The translations under genes were made by a program, and so were the position numbers. The notes beneath the pieces were generated by a model, which saw only the letters and a program-made list of their open reading frames with translations, made no database searches and was not told the origin of the DNA. Of a DNA stretch of 9,692 nt, positions 1-5,769 are shown piece by piece. The first letter of the stretch is position 1; each line of letters begins with the position of its first letter. This DNA is from DATKKX01 sp035542775 (GTDB lineage: Bacteria; Planctomycetota; Phycisphaerae; UBA1845; UTPLA1): NCBI GenBank assembly GCA_035542775.1, contig DATKKX010000466.1, forward strand, positions 1 through 9,692. Reading direction: 5' to 3'.

Positions 1-579
1 GAGCGTCAACCACAGGGGAGCGACGAACAACACGCTCTCTTTCACCAGTGCGCCCAGCACCAGTAGCACCGCAAATGCCGCTGGGCGCCTGGTCAGGAGG
101 CAGCACATCGCCAGCGTGGTGATGGCTAAGGCTGCCGGATCGGGCAGCCAGAAGTCAAACACCGCGTACTTTGTTGCCCAGCCGACGCTGAAGAACGTCA
201 GCATTGCGAACATCGCCAGCACCCGTGACTTGCCCAACGCACGGGCGAGCCAATACATGCCCAAGCCCGTTGCCCACAGGCTGGCAAAGGTGATCACCAG
301 AAAGTTTGTTTGAGTCTTGAACGGCAGCACCTTCGCCATCAGCGGGACGCCTATCCGCCAACAGAACGGTGCGACATGGAACCCCAACGACCCTTCCTCG
401 GCCATGTGCACGTACTTGTGGTGATCTCCCGCCCGCGCGAAACCAGGCTGGTCCCGCGTCATGGAGGTAGCGCGGAATCCCAGGAGTACAATGACTACTG
501 CTGCAACACTGGCCGCCGCCCAAGGTCCCCCCCGCTCCTCAAGGCGATCAATCCAATATGCAAACCGTCCAATTAACAT
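1..579 (-). CDS. N-terminal part of a GT-C-like polytopic membrane protein (runs off left edge)
   Basis: The minus-strand frame from the ATG at 579-577 stays open to base 1, giving 193 codons with no stop, so only the N-terminus is seen. An in-frame TAA at 589-591 makes this ATG the earliest possible start; no strong ribosome binding site precedes it. A short basic/acidic N-terminus is followed by a membrane segment (about residues 20-36), a loop with GDHHKYVHMA (51-60), APFCWRIGVPLMAKVLPF (70-87), and further hydrophobic helices at about 93-112, 118-135, 148-162 and 167-178. A conserved-looking Asp plus Tyr after the first helix and LGALVKES (175-182) are typical of GT-C membrane glycosyltransferases, which move sugars from lipid-phosphate donors outside the membrane. 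The family call is inference from topology and short motifs; the substrate cannot be told. It lies 13 bases downstream of the tRNA-Val gene on the same strand. Confidence 0.7.
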   Translation of the reverse strand, partial: MLIGRFAYWIDRLEERGGPWAAASVAAVVIVLLGFRATSMTRDQPGFARAGDHHKYVHMAEEGSLGFHVAPFCWRIGVPLMAKVLPFKTQTNFLVITFASLWATGLGMYWLARALGKSRVLAMFAMLTFFSVGWATKYAVFDFWLPDPAALAITTLAMCCLLTRRPAAFAVLLVLGALVKESVLFVAPLWLTL

Positions 580-592
580 GTGCTCGGATTAC

Positions 593-666
593 TGGGCGAT
601 ACAGGGCTCGAACCTGTGACCTCACGGGTGTGATCCGTGCGCTCTGGCCAACTGAGCTAATCGCCC
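593..666 (-). tRNA. tRNA-Val (anticodon CAC)
   Basis: Read on the minus strand this is a complete 74-base cloverleaf. The acceptor arms GGGCGAT (660-666) and ATCGCCC (594-600) pair fully. The D arm is GCTC/GAGC with a TTGG-containing loop. The anticodon arm CACGG/CCGTG encloses the loop ATCACAC, with T33 before the anticodon CAC, which reads the Val codon GUG. The variable loop is AGGTC. The T arm ACAGG/CCTGT encloses TTCGAGC. The discriminator is A. The next bases are GTA, so the 3' CCA is not encoded and must be added by tRNA nucleotidyltransferase. It is followed after 13 bases by the start codon of the GT-C-like gene. Confidence 0.96.
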
Positions 667-720
667 TCGATGCCGTTGCGTCCGCTATTCCTCTTCTATG
701 GGGACGCCGGTTTGGGCTGC

Positions 721-748
721 ATTGTATCGGCGGCTGCCACCCTGGCAA
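721..748 (-). promoter_or_regulatory. Putative sigma-70 promoter of tRNA-Val
   Basis: On the minus strand TTGCCA (743-748) and TACAAT (721-726) are separated by 16 bases, a reasonable -35/-10 pair. Transcription would begin near base 714, leaving a leader of about 47 bases for RNase P to remove before the mature tRNA 5' end at 666. There is no other obvious start for the tRNA, and the same transcript could continue into the membrane protein gene. Predicted by eye. Confidence 0.5.
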
Positions 749-822
749 GGGTCGCCTTATGAGGTCAGCCGACGACTGCGCTTACACCACCGCGGCCGGA
801 TCCTGGGGCCCTGCGATGGCCG

Positions 823-852
823 TCCCGGCCCACATATGCAGGGTGGGCCCGG
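823..852 (-). other. GC-rich hairpin downstream of the diguanylate cyclase gene
   Basis: GGCCCAC (827-833) pairs with GTGGGCC (843-849) across a 9-base loop, and two more pairs can form past a bulged C. It lies about 37 bases after the minus-strand stop at 889 and could end or stabilise that transcript. No T-run follows on the minus strand, so it is not a standard intrinsic terminator. The rest of the 667-888 gap shows only the tRNA promoter. Confidence 0.3.
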
Positions 853-888
853 CCGAACGCCAGATTCTAATCGAGTAGCGGGCAGTCC

Positions 889-2448
889 TCAGGTCATGGC
901 CAGCGTCGTCGGCCCCAGGGTGCCTCCGGCGATCCTGGAGGCCGATCGGCCCATGTACGACCATGTATTGCGACCGGCATCCTTGGAAATGTATAGTTGT
1001 TTATCGGCCTCGGCGATGAGCTGCTCGGCCGAGGGCACTTTCGAAAAGTCCGAGGTGACGGCCAGACCGGAACTGATGGTGACGTTCAGTCTGGTGCCGT
1101 GCAGGTCGATCCATAACTCCTCGACGCACCTCTGGATCCTGGCGGCGACGATGCAGGCACCCTTGCGGTCGGTATGGGATGCCAGGACGGCGAATTCCTC
1201 GCCGCCGTAGCGGGCCAACAGATCCACCTCGCGGAGCATGTTGTTGACCGCCGTCGCGACCCGCTTCAGCACCAGATCGCCGGCCTGGTGGCCATAGGTG
1301 TCATTGAATTTCTTGAAGTGGTCGATGTCGAGGAGCAGCAGTGCGAAATGACCGTGGGAACGGCGAACGCCGGCGATCTCCAGCGCGATCCTCTCATCAA
1401 ATTTGGCTCGATTGGCGACACCGGTCAACGGGTCAGTCGTGGCTCGACGCAAAAGGTTCTCGTTGTCCTGCACCGCCTTGGCCCGTTCGAGCTGAGCCAC
1501 CATGCCGACGCGGGTCGCCTCCTCCTGGGCTTCGGCATAAAGCTCCACCACGGCCGCCGGATCATCGAGCTCAACGTTCAGGAGCGAGGCCATGTCTCGA
1601 TAGTTGTCGAGGATCTCGGCGCTCATCTTTGTCCATGCGGGTTCGTCACATGCCAGAACGTTCTTTACCACGTTGGCCGCGCTCTCGATCAACGGCGCGG
1701 CGCCGCCGCGGCTGCTAACAAAAGCCGGCAGTAACTCGTTGGACAAGCGCAGCACTTCCGCCAGCCCCTGGAGCGGGACGTTCGCTTGATCGGGCTCGCT
1801 CTCCGGGCTCTGGTCGGCGACTGCGCGGACCAGAACTTCGGGCAGGCCCCACTCTTTCAGCAGCATGGCGCCGATCCTCACGTGATTGCTGCCCAAAAGC
1901 TCCTGCTCTGCTTGACAGAGCGATTTGCCCTTCCGTGTCTCGGCCAAGACTCGGGCGTACTTGCGACCCAACCCCTGGGCCAGGGCAAGTTGGCCCAGAC
2001 CGGCCACCAGGGCCACGGTGAATGCTTCCTCGCGACTCACATCCGGGAATTGTTGTGCCAGCCGGCGGGCAATGACGGCTCGAAGGCAACTGGTAGCCCA
2101 AAACACCTTCAGATCGAATCCCGGACATCGAGACGTCTGGCTTGGCGATGCCACCGAGAAACCCAGCGCCGTGAGCTTCACGGTGCGTAGGCCCAGCAGA
2201 AGCAGGGCTTCTCTGATGGAGGTCACTTCGCGGGCGATGCCAGCCATGGGCGAGTTGGCGGACTTGAGGAGCCGTCCGGCCAATACCGGGTCAGACGCTA
2301 TAACGCGAGAGATCTCCCGCATGTCGGCGTCGTCATGGCGGCAGAGATCGAGGACTCGCATGGCCGCGCCCGGCGGGCTAGGCAACCGCTTGGTTGCCTT
2401 CAGTTCCGCGAACAACGCCGTCGTTGAGCCCGGTGCTCCTGAATCCAT
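889..2448 (-). CDS. HDOD-GGDEF diguanylate cyclase
   Basis: Cytoplasmic two-domain signalling protein, 519 residues from the ATG at 2448. Residues about 20-215 are an HDOD domain: the LPSPPGAAMRVL opening, AGLGQLALA where true HD phosphohydrolases have their catalytic HD, and SNHVRIGAMLLKEWGLPE. HDOD domains bind partners or ligands and are not hydrolases. A helical, probably coiled-coil linker (about 295-335) leads to a GGDEF domain (about 338-505) with TDPLTG, metal-binding DIDHFK (Asp374), FNDTYGH and the active signature GGEEF (415-419). REVD (406-409) sits five residues before it, the usual RxxD inhibitory site for c-di-GMP feedback. All key residues are present, so synthesis of c-di-GMP from two GTP is expected. 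A TTG 33 bases upstream could also start the frame, but it overlaps the previous gene and has no ribosome site, whereas GGGAG precedes the ATG. No transmembrane segment is seen. It is second in a pair with the gene ending at 2472. Confidence 0.93.
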   Translation of the reverse strand: MDSGAPGSTTALFAELKATKRLPSPPGAAMRVLDLCRHDDADMREISRVIASDPVLAGRLLKSANSPMAGIAREVTSIREALLLLGLRTVKLTALGFSVASPSQTSRCPGFDLKVFWATSCLRAVIARRLAQQFPDVSREEAFTVALVAGLGQLALAQGLGRKYARVLAETRKGKSLCQAEQELLGSNHVRIGAMLLKEWGLPEVLVRAVADQSPESEPDQANVPLQGLAEVLRLSNELLPAFVSSRGGAAPLIESAANVVKNVLACDEPAWTKMSAEILDNYRDMASLLNVELDDPAAVVELYAEAQEEATRVGMVAQLERAKAVQDNENLLRRATTDPLTGVANRAKFDERIALEIAGVRRSHGHFALLLLDIDHFKKFNDTYGHQAGDLVLKRVATAVNNMLREVDLLARYGGEEFAVLASHTDRKGACIVAARIQRCVEELWIDLHGTRLNVTISSGLAVTSDFSKVPSAEQLIAEADKQLYISKDAGRNTWSYMGRSASRIAGGTLGPTTLAMT

Positions 2449-2471
2449 GCTTCCAACTCTCCCGTTGTCGA

Positions 2472-2852
2472 CTACGCGCAAAGCGGAGTAGTCGCCTGCC
2501 TGCTGAAGAAACGTCCGAGCTGGGCGGTCACCTCCTCGATCGAGCAGATGCCCGACAGGGCCAGAGCTTCCGCGGTTTCGGTGGCTCCCCGCATTTCCTG
2601 TACCCGCAGGAGGACTTCCACTTGGTGGCGAGTCAACATCCCCATCTCCATCGCGATCTCGCCGAATGGGCGGTAATCTCGTCGTTGCTCATCCAAGACG
2701 ACGTCGATGTCACTTCCCGTGATCATCCCAAAACTGAAGGCAATTGAACCGATGGGTTCGCGAGCGCCCCGCAAGACGCCGCCCAAATTCTCCAACTGCG
2801 CGGCAGCAAGGATGTTCTCGGCAACCAGGAAGTCAAGAAAGGCCTTGCGCAT
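2472..2852 (-). CDS. Small four-repeat helical protein upstream of the diguanylate cyclase
   Basis: 126 residues, all soluble. The start is fixed by a strong ribosome binding site, GGGAGGTGG, 3 bases before the ATG at 2852. Four degenerate copies of one unit can be seen. The clearest are IGSIAFSFGMITGSDIDVVL (34-53) and FGEIAMEMGMLTRHQVEVLL (63-82); weaker copies are FLDFLVAENILAAAQLENLG (5-24) and AEALALSGICSIEEVTAQLG (94-113). The pattern (L/I)GEIA...GhLT...hh.hL..Q is that of the small helical domains found at the N-terminus of type II secretion/type IV pilus ATPases and as free-standing proteins. I know no assigned function for the free-standing form, and a protein-interaction role is inferred. 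The stop is 23 bases before the cyclase start, so the two are probably one operon and this protein may act with it. Confidence 0.82.
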   Translation of the reverse strand: MRKAFLDFLVAENILAAAQLENLGGVLRGAREPIGSIAFSFGMITGSDIDVVLDEQRRDYRPFGEIAMEMGMLTRHQVEVLLRVQEMRGATETAEALALSGICSIEEVTAQLGRFFSRQATTPLCA

Positions 2853-3084
2853 AAGCCACCTCCCATGTCGACGCTCGTCGCACCACGAGATCCTTCCAGT
2901 ACATCGTTGGTGAGCGAAGGCCATATGAGTAAAATGTGCCACCGTTGCAGCACGCAAAGCGGTCTGAGCACGAGGCTTGGGCATGAATCGGGGACGCTGC
3001 AACCTCGCCGTTCGGCCCGTGAGAGCGGCATGATACACGGACCATTCGTGGATTCGTGCGTCTGAAAACAGCACCCAGGGGGCC
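2853..3084. other. Intergenic region upstream of the minus-strand pair
   Basis: The minus-strand frame of the 126-residue protein stays open here back to 3074, but the translation has low-complexity, unconserved character. The strong ribosome binding site lies at 2856-2864, so I read this as untranslated leader or promoter DNA. I found no convincing -35/-10 pair for the minus-strand genes; TTGCGT with TTTACT (about 2929-2960) is a weak candidate. No repeat or RNA gene was recognised. Confidence 0.45.
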
Positions 3085-3114
3085 TTGACGGCCGCTAAGT
3101 GCTGCCGTTATAAT
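3085..3114 (+). promoter_or_regulatory. Near-consensus sigma-70 promoter for the protease gene
   Basis: TTGACG (3085-3090) and a perfect TATAAT (3109-3114) are 18 bases apart, the best promoter match in the window. Transcription should start near 3121, about 294 bases before the ATG at 3415. That unusually long untranslated leader is what suggests control at the RNA level. The sites are seen; activity is inferred. Confidence 0.72.
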
Positions 3115-3234
3115 AAGATAGCCTGTAACGCTCAGTTATCGCTGGCGAATCTGAGTCCGGGGAGGATGCAGCATCAACGGCGAAGGGGAAGAAATCCGTA
3201 TCTGAAGCCATGCCCGTCCGTTGGGAGACCGGCT

Positions 3235-3250
3235 TCCAGTAATTACTGGA
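3235..3250. repeat. Perfect 16-base palindrome within the leader
   Basis: TCCAGTAATTACTGGA is identical to its own reverse complement. As RNA it folds to UCCAGU-AAUU-ACUGGA and extends outward past a U-U mismatch by CGGC/GUCG (3230-3233 with 3252-3255, one G-U pair). As DNA it is an operator-like site about 115 bases after the predicted transcription start. Which of the two it is cannot be decided from sequence. Confidence 0.6.
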
Positions 3251-3402
3251 TGTCGCCGTTCGACAAGGCAAGGCTTTGATGTATGTAGACGTGCGCTGCC
3301 ATGCCAGGGCGCTGGCCCTGTAGCGGGGTGATTCTGGTCTTGTGGGAGATCGACAGGTCGATATTAGAAGTAGCGGGTTACTGATCGGCTTCGCGATTAA
3401 GT

Positions 3403-3407
3403 AGGAG
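3403..3407 (+). promoter_or_regulatory. Ribosome binding site of the protease gene
   Basis: AGGAG lies 7 bases before the ATG at 3415 and fixes the start. It sits 20 bases after the AGTA/TACT stem-loop, close enough that folding of the leader could affect its access. No clear anti-Shine-Dalgarno partner was found nearby. Confidence 0.75.
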
Positions 3408-3414
3408 TGGGCTC

Positions 3415-5634
3415 ATGAAAAAATGTGTTGGGATCCTTGCGCTGACCGCGATCGCGGCTCTGTTTGGCACAGCCGTTTATCCGTCGACATTGCCGCACAT
3501 CGGCATGCCGGTTCCAAGCCAGGGCGTACAGGCGCAGAGGGCAGATGGCGTAATCGCGGCCTGCCCGGAGGCGTCAAGCCCGACGCCGGCGGAACAGGAG
3601 TGCGCAGCGGAGGCGGATACAAGCACCGGCCTGGACCGCATCATCGCCCACATGCCGGACCACGGCAGAAATGCGGCATTCTGTTTCGCGCCGAATACGC
3701 CGCCGGAAGTCATAGCTGAGTTTTATGCAAGCCACCCGGAGCTCGCTCCGCCTCCGACCGACGGAGGACCCCGTTATTACATCGGTGCGCGATGGTCAGG
3801 CGGCAGTTATGGCGATCCCAAGTCGTTGAGCTGGAGCCTGGTTCCCGATGGTCTGTACGTCGATGGTTATTCCAGTGAACTCTTCAGCCGTATGGACGCG
3901 GAATTCGCCGGCCTAGGCGGCCGAACAACGTGGATCGCGAAGATTACCGCATGCTTCGCCCGCTGGCAGGCGCTGACCGGCATTACCTATACGCGCAAGA
4001 CGTCGAGTGGCCACGACTGGGATGATGGCGCGGCCTGGGGCTCAGGGAGCGGCACCTATCGTGGCGATTGCCGCATCGCGATGATCTACGTTGATGGTGT
4101 GGACGGCGTGCTGGGCTACAGCCAATATCCCGACAACGGCGACACGGTTCTGGACCGTGACGAGAACTGGGCCCAGACATTCGGTGACTACCTTTTCCTG
4201 CGCAACGTCTTGATGCACGAGCACGGCCATGGAATCGGCCTGGCCCACGTCTGCCCGGAAAACGGCGTGTGGCTGATGGAACCATACATCAATCTTGGCT
4301 TTGACGGCCCGCAGCATGATGATATTCGCGGCGGTCAGCGGCTCTATGGAGACCCGTACGAAACCAACAACACCTACGCGCAGGCCACCAACCTGGGCAC
4401 GCTGGTGCATGGCTCCAACGTCACACTTGGCCCGACGCCAGCTCCCGACGTGACCAACGGCTCGGTCCTGAGCATCGACGCCAACGGAGAGCAGGACTGG
4501 TTCAAGTTCACCATCGGTTTTGGCCCCGCCCTGTTTAGCGCCAGCGTCACGCCAAAGGGTCTGTACTACGATTCCAGCCCGCAAAGCGGCGATGGTTCCT
4601 GCCAGAGCGGTCACTTTGTAAACAGCCTCACCGCTGCGAACCTCAACTTCCAGGTCATCGGCACGAACGGCACCACGGTGATCGCAACGGCGGACACTCA
4701 ACCCTCCGGAAGCGCCGAGTCGCTAAGCAGCATCACGCTCTCCACGGCGGGGACCTACTACATCAAAGTGTATGAGGGGGACAGCCCAACCGAACCGCAG
4801 CTCTACTGGCTGAATGTCCAGATAATCGACCCCAGCGCGGACACGACGCCGCCTCAGCCGAATCCGCCGGCGTGGGTTCAGGCGCCCACGGCCCTCAGCA
4901 CGACATCCGTCACTATGACCGCGAACGCGACCGATCCATCGGGGGTGGAGTACTACTTTACGGCTACAGGCGCTGGATCTCATTCCAGCGGCTGGCAGGC
5001 CTCAGGCACTTACGTGGATAGCAGCCTGCAGGTCAACAGAAACTACACCTACAAAGTCAAGGCGAGGGACCTGTCGCCGCAGCAGAACACGACCTCGGAT
5101 ACTTCCCCGTCGCCCGTCGCCACGATGATTGAGACTCCCACCGGACTCTCTTTCGGAGCGGTCACGGATACGTCCATTCAGGCGAATGCCCTGGGGACCT
5201 TCACCCGGCTGGACCAGAATTTCTCCGGCCTTTATTTCGAGGTCACGACGCTTGGCGGCACCCCGGCAGGCAGTGGGACTGGTGTGAACAGTTGGACCCA
5301 GCTATCACTGTCCCAGACCGCCACGGCGACCGGCCTGTCACCCGGCACGACATACCGGTTCCGGGTCAAGGCCAGAAACTACTACGGCGCCAATGAAACG
5401 CCCTGGTACCCGGCAACGGGATACCTCCAGCAAACGACGACAGGCGGAGCCGCTTGCTCGCTGCTCGGCGACATAAACCAGGACGGTGTCCGGAATGGAC
5501 GGGACATCGACGGCTTCGTGCGGGCGAAACTGGGCGGCGCTCCGCTGCCCGGCGAAAACCAGGCTTGTGCGAACTACGGAGGCACGCTGGCTCAGGACAT
5601 CACGGACTTCGTCGCCGACCTGCTTGGTCTGTGA
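3415..5634 (+). CDS. Secreted matrixin-like zinc metalloprotease with PPC, FN3 and dockerin-like modules
   Basis: 739-residue exported protein. MKK plus a hydrophobic stretch (5-20) forms a signal peptide, probably cleaved after FGTA (17-20). The catalytic region (about 120-312) holds HEHGHGIGLAH (268-278), the HExxHxxGxxH metzincin motif with zinc ligands His268, His272 and His278 and catalytic Glu269; WLMEPY supplies the Met-turn (Met289). No MMP-type cysteine switch is seen in the possible pro-region (21-119). DPYETNNTYAQATNLG (313-328) opens a PPC-like beta domain to about 470. Two fibronectin-III-like domains follow (about 474-572 and 574-676). The C-terminus (681-739) is dockerin-like: the first calcium loop is intact (Asp686, Asn688, Asp690, Asp697), while the second has lost its acidic residues at loop positions 1, 3 and 5 (717-721). 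It probably degrades extracellular protein; the substrate is unknown. It has its own promoter, leader and terminator and is the only plus-strand gene. Confidence 0.9.
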   Translation: MKKCVGILALTAIAALFGTAVYPSTLPHIGMPVPSQGVQAQRADGVIAACPEASSPTPAEQECAAEADTSTGLDRIIAHMPDHGRNAAFCFAPNTPPEVIAEFYASHPELAPPPTDGGPRYYIGARWSGGSYGDPKSLSWSLVPDGLYVDGYSSELFSRMDAEFAGLGGRTTWIAKITACFARWQALTGITYTRKTSSGHDWDDGAAWGSGSGTYRGDCRIAMIYVDGVDGVLGYSQYPDNGDTVLDRDENWAQTFGDYLFLRNVLMHEHGHGIGLAHVCPENGVWLMEPYINLGFDGPQHDDIRGGQRLYGDPYETNNTYAQATNLGTLVHGSNVTLGPTPAPDVTNGSVLSIDANGEQDWFKFTIGFGPALFSASVTPKGLYYDSSPQSGDGSCQSGHFVNSLTAANLNFQVIGTNGTTVIATADTQPSGSAESLSSITLSTAGTYYIKVYEGDSPTEPQLYWLNVQIIDPSADTTPPQPNPPAWVQAPTALSTTSVTMTANATDPSGVEYYFTATGAGSHSSGWQASGTYVDSSLQVNRNYTYKVKARDLSPQQNTTSDTSPSPVATMIETPTGLSFGAVTDTSIQANALGTFTRLDQNFSGLYFEVTTLGGTPAGSGTGVNSWTQLSLSQTATATGLSPGTTYRFRVKARNYYGANETPWYPATGYLQQTTTGGAACSLLGDINQDGVRNGRDIDGFVRAKLGGAPLPGENQACANYGGTLAQDITDFVADLLGL

Positions 5635-5688
5635 ACTTCGTCGCGAGGCGTCAGCCCTGAAGCGGCAGTATCGTCCATACGCCAGAAT

Positions 5689-5730
5689 AGCGACCCCTCG
5701 GCCTGACCGGCCGAGGGGTCGCTCGCTTTT
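5689..5730 (+). terminator. Strong intrinsic terminator after the protease gene
   Basis: GCGACCCCTCGGCC (5690-5703) and GGCCGAGGGGTCGC (5709-5722) form a perfect 14-pair stem, extended by A5689-T5723, with the 5-base loop TGACC. CGCTTTT follows on the plus strand. It starts 54 bases after the protease stop. It also lies 47 bases beyond the converging uvrC stop at 5770, but with little T-run on that side, so it may stop both transcripts with different efficiency. Confidence 0.85.
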
Positions 5731-5769
5731 GTCAGCCCTCACCGTGCCGGAAAGAACTCGTGCCCATCG

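Larger units (their letters stand above)
3121..3414 (+). promoter_or_regulatory. Long structured 5' leader, candidate cis-regulatory RNA
   Basis: There is no credible gene in these ~294 bases, but there is dense inverted-repeat structure. CTCAG/CTGAG (3131-3155) has an inner TCG/CGA. A long stem at 3230-3255 is centred on a perfect 16-base palindrome. Two mutually exclusive hairpins lie at 3303-3320. ATCGAC/GTCGAT occurs at 3349-3362. AGTA-GCGGGT-TACT (3369-3382) is followed by GATCGG. The last element matches the 3' stem-loop (P3) of c-di-GMP-I riboswitches, GGUA-GCGGGGU-UACC-GAUGG, with one compensatory pair change (G-C to A-U) and one base fewer in the loop. The canonical 5' half (GGCAAACC, then GACGCAAAGCC) is not found; GGCAAGGC (3266-3273) and GACG...GCC (3287-3300) are only faint echoes. 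A degenerate GEMM, another RNA class, or a simple structured leader are all possible. Confidence 0.4.

Noticed and set aside
155..523. Closed minus-strand frame of 122 codons near the left edge
   Set aside because: Cys/Arg/Gly-rich translation; another frame on the same strand gives a coherent membrane protein open to base 1.
1925..2491. Plus-strand open frame of 188 codons opposite the HDOD domain
   Set aside because: Arg/Ser/Ala-rich translation typical of an antisense frame; the HDOD reading is clearly the real one.
2926..2960. Sigma-54 promoter (TGGCAC) for the minus-strand pair
   Set aside because: No GC at the required spacing for the -12 element.
2853..3074. N-terminal extension of the four-repeat protein to 200 residues
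   Set aside because: The added 74 residues look non-coding, and a strong GGGAGGTGG site sits just before the ATG at 2852.
3240..3400. Full canonical c-di-GMP-I riboswitch
   Set aside because: The GGCAAACC and GACGCAAAGCC segments expected in the 5' half are missing; only the 3' stem-loop matches, so it is reported as a resemblance.
4042..4701. Minus-strand open frame of 219 codons inside the protease gene
   Set aside because: Antisense to the HExxH catalytic region; no ribosome site and no family resemblance.
5458..5634. Dockerin as evidence of a cellulosome
   Set aside because: No cohesin, scaffoldin or glycoside hydrolase is present; similar modules occur in planctomycetes without cellulosomes.
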